DNA of 64,000 nt from assembly GCA_963402885.1 (NCBI GenBank), contig OY727096.1, forward strand, positions 20,627,820-20,691,819, in the 5' to 3' direction. Each line of letters opens with the position of its first letter. Position 1 is the stretch's first letter. Positions 38,298 through 50,204 of this stretch are shown piece after piece. The notes below the pieces were generated by a model. It was given only the letters and a program-made list of their open reading frames with translations, was not told the DNA's origin and did no database searches. A program made the position numbers and the translations under genes. This DNA comes from Antedon bifida (lineage: Eukaryota; Echinodermata; Crinoidea; Comatulida; Antedonidae).

Positions 38298-40407
38298 CTA
38301 ATCCAATTGCACCCCAACATTTTGGATATTGTCAAGAAGAACGTCTCTTAAAAGAGGGTCTTCTTTGCCTAAAAAGCAAAAAAATATTTATTTATATTTA
38401 AATATATTAGGTATTTCAGTTTAATTAGGCCTATCCTTTACTTTGTGCTGGTTTTCAGTACAGATGGGTTAATCTTTACTATGCAAACATTTCCATTTAA
38501 TAATATCGTTTGCATAGGCTTACAATAATGTATAGAAAAGTTTGTCGCTCTGAGACACAAATACAAAACAGTGCAAAGTACAACGATTCAACAATCTCGA
38601 CAAAACAAACAAAGTCATTCTCGTACTTCAGTGTCCTAAACATCGGTATAAAGCTGTTACGGAAACACTAATTTTAATAAATGTTAGGTTCAACCTAAAA
38701 AGCATGATTTAGAAACATTACCTGACAAAGTCACAATTACGCATTTATTGCGACAATCTATATCTTCTTTAATTAAGTCACGAAGTGTTCTGACTAGTAG
38801 GCGGCACTGTTCTTCACGTTTTTGTGGGTCAATATCAGTGCAAAGAGGCATCTGGAACAGTGTATCAATGATGGTTACATACTCACAAATGGCCAACTTT
38901 GACTGAAATGAAAATGTTGACATTATTAACTGCTACAACAAGCTTATAGGATGCAAGAATAGCACAAGGTACTTTGCTGCACTGCAGACATTTCTATTAG
39001 CATTGACTAATCACATAAGACATGTGAATAAACCAACGTCTTAAACTATTCACTTACAACTCCTTTTCCATTGTCAATTTTGTAAACTGAATTAACATAC
39101 GGCCTGCCTTTCACACCTGCACGATCAACATACAGAGTAGGTAGCTTGCCTTCAAAGGTAATTCCTTTGTGTTTAATGGGACAACCACCAAGTTTGGAAG
39201 GAATTTCACAGTTCAGAGGCACGATAGCATAAAACATGCACTGTAGGTTACCCTGGTTTAATTCGGCTTTCCAGCTTATACCATTGGGGTCATCATCTCT
39301 ATTTTTCTCTATAGTTCCTTTAAGATCTAAGGAAAAATGATAATACAGTTGATGTTGAAACTTAATGAGTAGTGCCTTTTATCAATACACAGTTCAGTTA
39401 AAAAAATACACACTATTTGATAAATTTGTAATTAATTACTTAATTTATTTTTGTGAAAATTTAATTTACAAACCCTTCAGAATGATTTTTAGATAGCCGG
39501 TGAAATAACTCCATGCTAATCCTTGTGCGACATTGATGTTGGTAGATTCATGAATTTCACTAAGCTCTACAACTGACACTGACAGGGAAATGAACAAATA
39601 TACACACACAAATTTACAATAAATCAATTTAGACTATTCGCTCGCTATAAGGTATGGGGTCGACTTGGTGACTTCAATGATCAATTCAATAGTGAACCTA
39701 CATTGAGTACATTGTAAACTTAATATTAGTTGCAACCATTTACCTTGAAACCAAATGCGTAGTTGGTAATGATTGAAACACCAATTGACGTTATGATGTT
39801 CGTCCAGTTTAGTGACCAGTGATTAATGAAAAGATCTTTATTCATCATCCAAAATATTCCCATAATGAAAATCAGTAAAATACAAAATCCCACAAACAAA
39901 TTCGTCCGAAATACATGGAAACAGTTTTTAAAGCAATTGGCGGTTGAGTTATTGTGGCGAGATTCTATGTGCGGCCATTCCTCGACGAACACAAACAAGC
40001 ACATAAACAATTTTGTAAAGAAGGCACTGGCAAACACGATTGGCAGAGAAAATACATGGTTGTATTTACGGTTGGATTGTAGCTCCTCTTCATCATCAAA
40101 ACTTATCCCGATCAGCAGAAAAATAATAACGAATACAATAATAACAAAGTATGCTGAATAGTTTCGTCTCGATTCGCCTCGTTTTTCTGGCAACTTTCCA
40201 AAGCCATAGCTAACTGAAGATGGATTTCTATCAAAGTAAAGTGAAAATGTAATTTCAATCTATTCTCGTTATTTATAATGCAGAATTTCGTATAGGCCTA
40301 GTTTTGCAATACAGTAAACAGATTATAAATGCGTACCCCACTAATCGTAATTACATTATCATATTTTACAATAAGTATAGAAAATACGGAAAACCTTACC
40401 CAGCCAT
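38298..40407 (-). CDS. STING1: STING copy D, 373 aa, one altered splice acceptor
   Basis: Exons by homology: 40400-40407 (MAG), 39744-40227, 39474-39582, 39058-39326, 38722-38902, 38298-38368. Membrane segments follow the copy B pattern, with the VEEWPHIESRHNN loop. Pocket residues are conserved: SYFTGY, DRAGVKGRPYVNSVY, CEYVTIID. The DRAG exon has a seven-codon insertion, rich in Asp, near its start. The C-terminus is KEDPLLRDVLLDNIQ...GVQLD, without a long tail. The oddity is exon 3: where the other copies have AG before the exon, D has TG. The nearest AG is 4 bases inside the exon, which alone would shift the frame. A weak GT 7 bases beyond the normal exon 2 donor would restore frame, giving GFKVNVSVVEL. 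So D is either spliced unusually or non-functional; otherwise it shows no damage. Confidence 0.85.
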
Positions 40408-40514
40408 TGTTGTAAAAATTAGACTAGACATACAATATCTGATAATATCCTTCAGACGAATACCTTTATGCGGTCATATGTTGACATGACGCTTTGGCCT
40501 ACAGTCTCGTTCAT

Positions 40515-40522
40515 ATGCAAAT
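40515..40522. promoter_or_regulatory. Octamer ATGCAAAT upstream of STING D
   Basis: A perfect octamer about 108 bp upstream of the D start codon, inside a block (CTACAGT-TCGTTCAT-ATGCAAATTA) that is also found upstream of E and G. ATGCAAAT is the classic POU/Oct binding site. Function here is inferred from conservation between copies, which also share ancestry. Confidence 0.4.
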
Positions 40523-41430
40523 TATCAACAAACATTGGTATCTAACACTTGTAGTTTATTTTATCTTTAACGTTTAACTATACTAACTGTTAATTTGATT
40601 AACCTTTAATCAGTACTTTTCAAGTATCCATAGCCTATATATATACATGAAAACAATCAAACAATTGTAATTGGTGACTTGTCACTATTCAGCCTTTATA
40701 TAAAAATATAAATAAATAAAAATACCCTGTTTAAAGTTAAGACCTGTATACTGTACTTATATTGTTATAAAATATTGTATTTAGTCCATTTATTTTGACT
40801 GTGTTTTCATAATAATATATGATACTGAAATTTTTTTTAATTTTAAGAAATGCAAACAAAATTTGAAACAAAAAAAAACCCATCAAACTTAATGCAGAAA
40901 TTATTTCAATCGACGCATTGCCATTAATATAATCGGCCCATTTTGTAATGCATCCACTTTTTGTGAGGTTCTTTCATGTCATGTGTGGCTCTTAATAGAT
41001 ATGTTCAATTATATGTGTAAATCTAACCCGAAATCGATTAAAATACCGGAGCTTTCATGGTTGGTGATTCAAATTCGATTGGATAATGACCCTTTTAACA
41101 CCCTCGGATATTACTGTTCGTATTTGTTTCTTTGTATCATTTACTTTGTGTTATTTTATCATCTACAATCATTCTGCCCAAAATATAATTATTATTATTT
41201 GGCGAATATTTACTAAACATTTTATTAGTCACTAATATAAAATGTGCATGGACATTTAAGGTTTATTTTATCTTTAACGTTTAACTATACTAACTGTTAA
41301 TTGTATATTAACCTTTAATCAGTACTTTTCAAATATCGATATATAAAACACAGAAAGGAAAACAATCAAACAATTGTAATTGGTGACTTGCCACTATTCA
41401 GCCTTGATAAAAAAATAATAAAAATACCCT
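40523..41430. repeat. Array spacer repeats between D and E
   Basis: Composed of blocks that recur in the other spacers. The CTTTAACGTTTAACTATACT block is at 40567, 41274, 49640 and 49801. The CAATTGTAATTGGTGACTTG block is at 40663, 41370 and 49720. GGTTCTTTCATGTCAT plus CATGGTTGGTGATTCAAAT is at 40970-41075 and again at 62080-62190. These shared blocks show that the spacer was duplicated with the genes. Confidence 0.75.
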
Positions 41431-41433
41431 GTT

Positions 41434-41960
41434 TAAAACCTAGGTTGAGTTATGGTTGACGTTTCAGGCACTATAAATACGTCTGTATGAAAGTTTACAC
41501 TACTAATTATTAGAGTATTGAATTCTGATTGGATGGTAAAGTAGAACACGGTAAAGCATAGGCGAAGTTTAATACCTTTAGTTAACCATTTTATTACGAT
41601 TTTAAAGCAGATAATAAAACAATATAATGGAATAAAATGAAACAATGATACACTTACTAACTACAAAAATTGAATAAACACTACATTGAATACATTTAAA
41701 TTTAGCTACATGAAGTTAGCAGTTAACAGTTTCTTTAAAGAGAGAGACAGTGTTCACATTTTTATTATCTTCCCTTAGCTCATTCCAAACCTTGGTACCT
41801 TTATATAAGCTACGTTTTATGTAGTTTGTTTTTGGTTTTGATACTATTAAATTCGGCTTAGTTCTAATATTATAGTAATTGTTTTTGATATTGAATTTAT
41901 TTATTAAATGCCCTAAAAGCCCCGGCGGCCCCCTGACCATATTTAATTTATTCAAAAATG
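41434..41960 (-). mobile_element. LINE 3' fragment downstream of STING E
   Basis: The minus strand encodes INKFNIKNNYYNIRTKPNL and KGTKVWNELREDNKNVNTVS-FK, the standard last block of CR1/L2-type ORF2, stopping at 41716. The 3' UTR runs to about 41440. Highly similar copies are at 51880-52500 and, 3' UTR only, at 29205-29345. Confidence 0.75.
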
Positions 41961-42385
41961 AAAATCACACACACTAAAACTGCAGACTAATAGAACTTTT
42001 CTTATAACTAAAGCAACTAAAGGTTGAAATAATACAATGCAGCCAAAATTACCGTACATAATACACCAGAAATAAACAAAAAATTATTATTATAGGATCA
42101 ACCAACTTGTTAAAGGCCTATTTATTCCATTAGTGCAACTATCATGGTTCACTAGCTATACGTATATTCATTTCATTCATCAGCTTATGTATATATATAT
42201 ATATTTGGTAAGTTTAAAGGAGAAGACAAATCAATTCATTGTTTCGCTTTATGGCCTATACTAATATCCATAGTGGCCGTGTTACCAATCGTTGTATAGT
42301 GACATTTTTCCTATGATGATATCTAAATATTCCCGAAGTGAACGGCCAGTACAGTGGATCGATGCCTTGGTGAAAACCTTATGTG

Positions 42386-44684
42386 TTATACATCAGTACT
42401 CATTGACAGTCGAGTTTCTCCGCCCTCGTTGTTCTCTTTATCTCTTTTTTTATAAAGAGCATCTATCAGAGGGTCGTTTTTTTCACCTAAAAATGACATT
42501 GATTAGCCAAGATTTCAAAAGCCTGTTGAACTTAATATTACCGGTTAATTCTTTATGTGTCAAATAGCTCAACATATAGGAGTTTTTTTTGTGTAGGTGT
42601 AGAGAAGGCCTACGTTACGCAATCTAGGCAGACAAAATATAGTGTTACTACCCTTCTCCATCTTTGGTACTCAAGGCTTACCTGACAAAGTTACAATCTC
42701 GCACTTTCCTTTCCATTTCTCGCAATTGTCGTCAATTAATTCCTGAAGTGTCCTTATGAACAGTAGACATTGCTCTTCACGTTTCTTTTGTTCAAGTTTA
42801 ATAAAGTTAGTCATCTCAAACAGCGTATCGATGATGGTCACATATCCACAAATAACAAAGAATGGTGGCTAAAAAAATAAGATTTCTTATAGTCACACTT
42901 AATTAATAGACTGATTTAAAGACTATGACTAAATTAAACTATTTTATTGTATATGCAAATACCAGTCAAATATTTATTTTAATGTCTTTAGTAGAAGCTG
43001 CGCACATGCACTTCTAAAAGTCTATACTCACTTCGTTGTTTTTTTCAATTTTGTATACTGGAATAGTGTACTCCCTTTTCATACCAGCACGTTTTTTTAA
43101 CACAGGTTGCAACTCACCCACACGCGTAATCCCTTCATTTTCATCTTCAATCAAATCAGGAACCTTGCAGTTCAGAGGTACAATAGCATAGAATACACAT
43201 TTTAGTGTTTTGTTTTTCAATTCTTGTTTCCATCTTACATCGTTCTCGACCGTTCCTTCAAAATCTGATGGAAAAGAATTGTTTTGTATTACTATAACTT
43301 TTTCTTGTGAAACACGAACCTTACAACCAATCAATGATATAAAATGATTGATTGGTGTTATTCCCATGATTTGCAAAGATATAAAATAAGAATAATACTA
43401 AATAATACTAATACTAAAAACAGTACATTTTTAAGTGAAATTAAGAATTAGTCAAAGACTAAAAAATCAAAGATTAGTCAAAGACTAAGAAATTAAAGAT
43501 TATTCAAAGACTAAGATATTAAAGATTAGTCAACAACTAATAAATTAAAGATTAGTCAAAGACTAAGCAATTAAAGATTAGTCAATGACTATAAGAAATT
43601 AAAGATAAGTGAAAGACTAAGAAATTAAAGATTAGTCAAAGACTAAGAAATTAAAGATTAGTCAAAGACTAAGAAATTAAAGAGTAGTCAAAGACTAAGA
43701 AATTAAAGTTAATTAGTAAAAATACTACTTTATAATGGTTGATAAATACTTTTTAAAATGATTTTCAGATATCCAGTTAAGTAACTCCATGCTAGGCCCT
43801 TTGCAACATTGGTATTACTAGATTCATGAATTTCACTGAGCTCAACAACTGATAGTGTCTGTGATATTTATAAATAAAATTAATCAACAAATATATTTTA
43901 ACTGGTATCAAACTTTATTTATATTATACTACAGCCTATACGTACCAACCTTAAAATCAAAAATGTAGTTTGTAATGATTGAAACACCGATTGCTGTTAT
44001 GGAATTCAGACAGCTGGTGACGAAGAACTTGTAAAAACTATCTGTACCGCTACTTATTACCAACATCACAATAACAATGGAGAATACTACTCCTAAGACG
44101 AAGTTTCTTGTCAAAAATACCTGGAAACAGTTCCTAAATAGCAGCCATCTGTTACCATCATACCGACTTTTCGTGTGATTCTGTTCCTCGATCAGCACAA
44201 AAGAGCAAAAAAAACATTTTGTAATGATGGTACAGACCAACATCACTGGCAGAGCAGATAGAGAGTTATACATACATTGAAAGACTATGTCACCTTCGCC
44301 TATCGTTTCCACTTTGATAATCATCCACACCACACACAAATAAATCATACATAATATACCAACAATAATTGCTGCAATTTCCTTGGCCTTGCCTCGCCTT
44401 TTTGGTATCTCTCGACACCCAGAAGAAGAAGAATTCCTATTGATAAATAATTCCGTAATTGGTACCGTATTGGGGGTTGGTGAATAACCATTGGAATGGT
44501 GAAACAATTACAATTATATTTTACTCTGACATAGAAGAGCCTAGATCATGGTGCTGACATTATCAGCAGTTTCCACTTAATTTAATATTAACTCCACTAT
44601 TGTAAGAGGCCTACATCATATTAGATGAGAGCTAGCTAGCTAGATTAAAGCATAGAATAATTATGAGAAACCTTACCCAGCCAT
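42386..44684 (-). CDS. STING1: STING copy E, complete, 374 aa
   Basis: Exons: 44677-44684 (MAG), 43950-44436, 43750-43858, 43032-43264, 42682-42868, 42386-42486; all in phase. The N-terminus has a short serine run, then a basic PKRRGKAKE stretch before the first membrane segment. The loop is IEEQNHTKSRYDG. The ligand domain has GLAWSYLTGYL and KKRAGMKREYTIPVYKI. The exon 5 motif reads CGYVTIID, so the residue equivalent to human E260 is glycine; R232 is kept, and the R238 region is one residue shorter. The C-terminal exon is the longest in the array (33 residues) and ends GGETRLSMSTDV, with a pLxIS-like RLSMS. It is nearly identical in plan to copy G. Intron 3 contains a 26-bp minisatellite. 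A 3.2-kb transposon begins 68 bp upstream of the start codon, which may affect expression. Confidence 0.93.
43440..43708. repeat. 26-bp minisatellite in STING E intron 3
   Basis: About ten copies of AAAGATTAGTCAAAG-ACTAAGAAATT. Each unit contains the inverted repeat TTAGTC-AAA-GACTAA, so each copy can form a small hairpin. The homologous intron of copy G carries a longer, more varied version. Confidence 0.92.
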
Positions 44685-45697
44685 TGTTGTACATACACTA
44701 TACACATTAATACAACTGTATATAAAAATGAGAAAATAAATAACAAGATATTTAGTAGAGTAGAACTAATGAAAAAAAGGGGCCAACCTCAAAAAAATTG
44801 CAACAAAAGGTTTTTCAACGGATTTTGGTAGTATTGGGTGTACTAAATAACAGAAAAAAAGTCTCAAGAATTTTGACCACCGGAAAGTGGTTTTTTTTCA
44901 AGATGGCCGCCAAAATAGATAAAACGTTAAAATGTCAATACCTCCTAAACTACTTGGTCTATTGATATGATTTTGGTACCAAAATACTCAGAACATACAT
45001 ATTTATATTTGCCCTAATAGAACATTTTGGCCAAAAATGACCGGAAATGCTATTTCTTGCATGTTTGACCTTTGACCTTGATATGTTGTATCTTGGTAAC
45101 AACTGACCGTAGGGAAACAAATTGTGACTCAAATTGTTCAGAATGTACATATTTACATTTATTGTAATGAGACATTTTGTCAAAAAATGGTTAGAAGTAA
45201 AGGTTATTGACCTTTAACCTTTATCTATGTAGAATGTCCATATCTCGGCAACTATGTGTGGTAGAGATTTAAAATTGGGCTCTAAATACTGAGCATATGC
45301 TTATTTATATTTACTCTAATGAAACAGTTTGACAAAAAATGACCAGAAACGACATTTTTTGATGATTGACCTTGATATGCTATATTTCGATAATGACTGA
45401 CTAAGACATACTATTTATGGCTCAATTTGTTCAGAATATAATTATTTTTATTTCGTATAATGGTCTAATCTACCCATGGAATTAAGAGCTTTCCTGGGTA
45501 ACTGTAATATTTATAAAGACTTTTAGAATATGAGTTCAAGTTCAAATTGTTCAGAACATACTGTATACATTCTTAATAATAATAGTGAATAAAAAACCCG
45601 AAAAGTAAACAAAAACAAATATAATAATAATTTTTAATTTCTAATTACGGTATAGCAGCAGTTGATTGGATATTGTGCATGTATTTAGTACGGCTTC

Positions 45698-45913
45698 CTA
45701 AACAACTTTTTTAACTTCGTCTTCATCATCGTCATCAATCTCTCTATCTACGTTGTTCCATTCTTCTAGTTGACACACTCCCCAAACTGAAGTACATGCC
45801 AATCCATAGCATCTACAACTGCAACATACAGTTTTACATCCAGTAGTACAGTTACAATGGATGATTTTCAAAAGTTCTTCTGAAGCAGCAGTTTCAATCG
45901 TCATTATTGGCAC
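45698..45913 (-). pseudogene. Cys-rich (CXC-type) C-terminal fragment of transposon protein
   Basis: The minus strand encodes EELLKIIHCNCTTGCKTVCC followed by SCRCYGLACTSVWGVC, and ends in an acidic DREIDDDDEDEV tail. Cysteine spacing of this kind (CNC, GCK, C-CRC-GL-C) is typical of the C-terminal domain of a widespread group of invertebrate transposon-encoded proteins. Further upstream on the same strand, near 45960-46060, are the traces LPPTSSATKCHSLRVYYQIMQW, another mark of the group, separated by stop codons. The right arm carries an inverted, more decayed copy (46900-47060). Confidence 0.7.
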
Positions 45914-46439
45914 AAATGTTTTATTAAAAACTTCCCCGACTTAGTAGCATCCATGGTATTATCTTTCTTTATCCATTGCATGATTTGATAGTATACTCTA
46001 AGACTGTGACATTTTGTAGCAGATGAGGTTGGTGGTAGTAGTTGTTGAGGTTTGATAAATTATTTACCCTCAGCAACTTTCTTATTAAACAGCTTGCATC
46101 TGTAGCTATTTGGGAAATCCAGTGACTTGGCTCCAAAACGAATAGACATGGCCTTTAATCCAAACTCCTCGATAGTTTGAAGTTTCTGATGCGGTTGAGT
46201 GAAACTATCGGCACACATCAGTGTCATATTCTAGGTTACTTTCTATCAATTTATTGATTTATTTGCCTTCCTAAAGATGTCTTTAGGCTTTGAAGAGTGA
46301 GGGTGGAAACGGACTTCATATTTCATTACATCGTCTAGAGAGATTTGTCCTAACTGAATTTGATGGAAAGAAAGAAGAATTCCTGTCAAGGCATGAGAAC
46401 AAACACAAATTTATCAACATGCTTTCATATGAGCTATAG

Positions 46440-46700
46440 AAAAAAGAGTGGAGTTGTGGCTTGATGGTTATGATGCTTGGCTACCACTCCAAGGGTCCTG
46501 AGTTCAAGTCCCGTCACATGTCAGGATTTTTTCTAAGGACCAAATTACTCCACTCCCAAAGACTTGTAATAAGACTTTGTTTACGTAGAGCATCTTGTGT
46601 ATATGTTTGTCTTGTGAACCTCTGAGGGTCCCTAATGATCAGCAATAGCTGGATGGATCACCCTCATTAAATATGGTTTAAAAAAAACCAAAAAAAACGA
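46440..46700 (+). mobile_element. tRNA-derived SINE nested in the inverted-repeat transposon
   Basis: The head GTTGTGGCTTGATGGTTATG is a good A box and GAGTTCAAGTCCCG a good B box, 35-40 bp apart as in a tRNA promoter. A body of about 190 bp and an A-rich end (TTTAAAAAAAACC) follow. The acceptor stem cannot pair, so this is not a tRNA gene. Confidence 0.75.
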
Positions 46701-46705
46701 TGTTG

Positions 46706-46989
46706 ACATTGCTCTGGCAACAGTTGAAGTCTCTGAACATAATACAGTAACTTTGATTGGAGAAGACATGGACTTACTGGTACTTTTACTGTATCATGTA
46801 AATACAACAAACCGAGAAATGTACTTCAGATTAGACAAAGGAAAAGATGGGCCTACTAGAGTGATTAATGTAACCAGATTGAAATCTGTTTTAGGATATA
46901 AAATCATCCATTGTAACTACTGGATGTATGTTGCAGTTGTAGAAGCTATGGATTGGCATGTACTTCAGTTTGGGGAGTGTGTCAACTAG
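46706..46989 (+). pseudogene. PIN-like nuclease fragment of transposon protein
   Basis: Open from about 46706: VALATVEVSEHNTVTLIGED then MDLLVLLLYH. The acidic GED-D-LL-LL block is a hallmark of PIN/FEN-like nuclease-fold segments in the same transposon proteins that end in the Cys-rich domain at 45698. After KSVLG the frame runs into the start of the right inverted arm. It is a fragment, not a whole protein. Confidence 0.6.
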
Positions 46990-47997
46990 AAGAATGGAAC
47001 AACGTAGATAGAGAGATTGATGACGATGATGAAGACGAAGTTGGAACAGTTGTTTAAGATGCCATACTAAATACATGCACAATATCTAATCAATTGCTGC
47101 TATACCATAATTAGAAATTTAAAAGTTATTATTATATTTGTTTTTGTTTACTTTTCGGTTTTTTATTTACTATTATTATTAAGATTGTATACAGTATGTT
47201 CTGAACAATTTGAACTTGAACTCATATTCTGAAGGTCTTTATAAATATTACAGTTATTTGATTCCCAGGAAAGCTCTCTATTTCATAAGTAGATTAGACC
47301 ATTATACGAAATAAAAAATAATTATATTCTGAACAAATTGAGCCATAAAAGGTGTATCTCAGTCAGTCATTATCGAAATATAGCATATCAAGGTCAATGG
47401 TCAAACATGTCGTTTCTGGTCATTTTTTGTCAAACTGTTTCATTAGAGTAAATATAAATAAGTATATTCTCAGTATTTAGAGCCCAATTTTAAATCTCTA
47501 CCACACATAGTTGCCGAGATATGGAAATTATACACAGATAAAGTTAAAGGTCAATAACCTTTACTTCCAACCATTTTTTGACAAAATGTCTCATTACAAT
47601 AAATGTAAATATGTACATTCTGAACAATTTGAGCCATCATTTGTTTCCCTACGGTCAGTTGTTACCAAGATACAACATATCAAGGTCAAAGGTCAAATTG
47701 TCAGAAATGGTATTTCCGGTCATTTTTGGCCAAAATGTTCTATTATAGCGAATATAAATATGTATGTTCTGAGTATGTTGGTACCAAAATCATATCAATA
47801 GACCAAGTAGTTTAGGAGGTATGGACATTTTAACTTTTTATCTATTTTGGCGGCCATCTTGAAAAAAAACACTTTCCGGTGGTCGAAATTCTTGAGACTT
47901 TTTTTCTGTTATTTAGTACACTCAATACTACCAAAATCCGTTGAAAAACCTTTTGTTGCAATTTTTTTGAGGTGAAACCTTATTTCTACTCTACTAA

Positions 47998-48485
47998 TTA
48001 ATAAATGCTAATATGAGAGAAACGAGGATTGAACTTTGGAACGATACTGACCCTTTTCTTGACGAATTGCAATTGGCGTTGTGCCGGTTTTACAGGATCG
48101 AGTATAATGTTGACAATGGCCTACAGTATCGTTCATTATATGCAAATTAGTATCTAAAATTATCTAAATTGGATTTTCCATAAGAATATAATACCGTTAT
48201 GTATCATGAGAACAAAAGCTTTAGAAAAAATAGTAATGTGACACGCGCATTAAATTACATTATTTCGATCGGCGCATTGCCATTAATAATCGGCCCATTT
48301 TATACAGCTCTTTTTAACATTCTCGTTTATTACTGTTCGTATTTTTAAAAATAATTTACTTTGTATTACTTTTTATCAACAATCATTATGCACAAAATAT
48401 GATTATTATTATTTGGCAAATATTTACATTATAGACATGAACACCAAATGATTAATATTTATTTTCATTTATTATAATCTGTATA
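47998..48485. other. Displaced 5' flank of STING E
   Basis: This block matches 61740-62400 upstream of copy G almost base for base (for example GACGAATTGCAATTGGCGTTGTG). It is therefore the original upstream region of copy E, pushed 3.2 kb away by the transposon. It contains the octamer at 48140. Confidence 0.85.
48140..48147. promoter_or_regulatory. Octamer ATGCAAAT in the displaced E flank
   Basis: Same octamer and context (TACAGTATCGTTCATTAT-ATGCAAATTAGTATC) as upstream of G. It now lies about 3.46 kb from the E start codon. Confidence 0.35.
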
Positions 48486-48489
48486 TCAA

Positions 48490-48905
48490 TAATACTATAA
48501 TAACCGACTTCACATCCTCCAGAAAAAAGCACTAGGAATTGTATGCAAAGTCCACTATCAACATCCTTCCCAACCGCTATTTATACAAACCAACACATTA
48601 AATATATTCGATCTTTATGAAAAACATATGGCAATACTACTCTTCCAATTTCATAATAAACAGCTCCCAATTACGTTTGACACTTACTTTCAAACAATTG
48701 AATCAACACATAATTATGATACCAGGAATTAAAAAAAATATACCACTGTACTAAAAAGAACCAAAGTAGGACAACAGAGTATATGCTATAGGGGTGCCAA
48801 GACATGGAATAGCCTTGAAAACTCAGTAAGAGAAATAAAGAGTATAGGTCTATTTAAAAAAACAATTCATACTAATCTCCTCAACAAATATTCTAATACC
48901 TAAAA
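48490..48905 (+). mobile_element. LINE ORF2 C-terminal fragment
   Basis: The plus strand reads LQKKALGIVCKVHYQHPSQP, then LFDLYEKHMA-like text and YRGAKTWNSLENSVREIKSI-LFKKTIH, with one internal stop near 48730. This is the end of a CR1/L2-type reverse-transcriptase protein. The following kilobase, to about 49560, is T-rich and without other features. Confidence 0.75.
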
Positions 48906-49589
48906 TCACAACGTATTATGAACAAAATATTTATCATTATCGACTTTTTTCTTTTTAATGGATGATCTATTCTGGTTATATATTTTAAATTGTTATAATA
49001 ATAATAATATTTTTTTTTTATTCAACTTATATTTATGATTATTGCATATTGTCTCTATTATTTACATATATATTTACTTATTGTTATTGTTTTTATTGTA
49101 ATTTTTATTTATTTTTTTTAAATTATTTTTTTCTTTTATTTTTAATTGTTACATAGGACATCACATTTTAAAGCTTTGCTTATAGTGATGCCCGATTCAA
49201 TCGATATATAACCATGTTCATTTGTAGTCCGTTGCCAAAATACAGTAATCTTCCTAAATACTATCTGCTACTTTTGATACTTACAATATTATATGTATTC
49301 ATCTTTTCCATTGATTGTAAACCTCTAATGAAACTTTATTTATTCAGTATTTTATTATTCAACTTCTGTTTTCAATAATAGTCAATATAAACAATTAATT
49401 TTTATTTTTATCATTACTGTAAATAATCACTGTATATATTTTATAATTAATATTTATATTGTTTTTTTGTTGTAAAAATCACTGTAAATATACGTTATTA
49501 TGGTTACCATTATAATACCAAAAAATGTACGATTGATTGAATAAAGTTCATATATAATGATAAACGACGCAGAATTACTAACTAAACAT

Positions 49590-50060
49590 TTTATTAGTCA
49601 CTAATATAAAATGTGCATGGACTTGTGGTTTATTTTATCTTTAACGTTTAACTATACTAACCTTTAATCAATACTTTTCAAGCATCTATATAAATAATAC
49701 ATGAAAAGAAAACAATCAAACAATTGTAATTGGTGACTTATCAGTATTCAGCCTTGATAAAAAATATAAATAAAACTACCCTGTTTAAAATGTGCATGGA
49801 CTTTAACGTTTAACTATACTAACTGTTAATTTTATTAACCTTTAATCACTACTTTTCAAATATCTATATAAATAATACATGAAAAGAAAACAATCAAACA
49901 ATTGTAAATGGTGACTATTCAGTCTTGATGCAAAAAATAATAAATAAAAATACCATGTTTAAAGTTAAGACCTGTATACTTATATTGTTATATAAAATAT
50001 TGTATTTAGTTCATTTATTTGACGGTGTTTTCATAATAGGCCTAATAATTATATATGTTA
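49590..50060. repeat. Array spacer repeats downstream of STING F
   Basis: Two adjacent copies of the CTTTAACGTTTAACTATACT...CAATTGTAA-TGGTGAC block seen in the D-E spacer and upstream of copy H (62440-62950). They end in the shared TTTGACGGTGTTTTCATAATA word. Confidence 0.75.
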
Positions 50061-50204
50061 CTGAAAAATCAATTCAAAGGTAGACAAAATACACAATAAC
50101 AAAATATGGTCAGATCACAACAAAAAGTGTCATGGGCAATTGAGACGAGGATTACGCTTGACTATGCTAATCGTAAGCACGTTTTCAGTCAACTTCTAGC
50201 CATT

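Larger units (their letters stand above)
44752..47997. mobile_element. 3.2-kb inverted-repeat DNA transposon upstream of STING E
   Basis: Two arms of about 1.1 kb (44752-45873 and 46896-47997) are near-identical inverted copies, ending in the perfect TTAGTAGAGTAGAA and its complement. The empty site is visible in the paralogous flank of copy G near 61740, where ACAAGATAT joins TAATAAATGC directly, so the insertion is recent relative to the duplication. Coding remnants are a Cys-rich tail in the arms and, on the right, a PIN-like nuclease piece. A SINE is inserted in the centre. Target duplication could not be settled (TA or TTA-like). Confidence 0.88.

Noticed and set aside
39826-40161. 111-codon plus-strand open frame
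   Set aside because: Antisense shadow of the STING D membrane exon.
43440-43708. Regular direct repeats resembling a CRISPR array
   Set aside because: Units abut with no unique spacers, vary in sequence, and sit in an intron of an animal gene; it is a minisatellite.
46440-46520. Possible tRNA gene (good A and B boxes)
   Set aside because: The ends do not pair into an acceptor stem and the tRNA-like head continues into a SINE body with an A-rich end.
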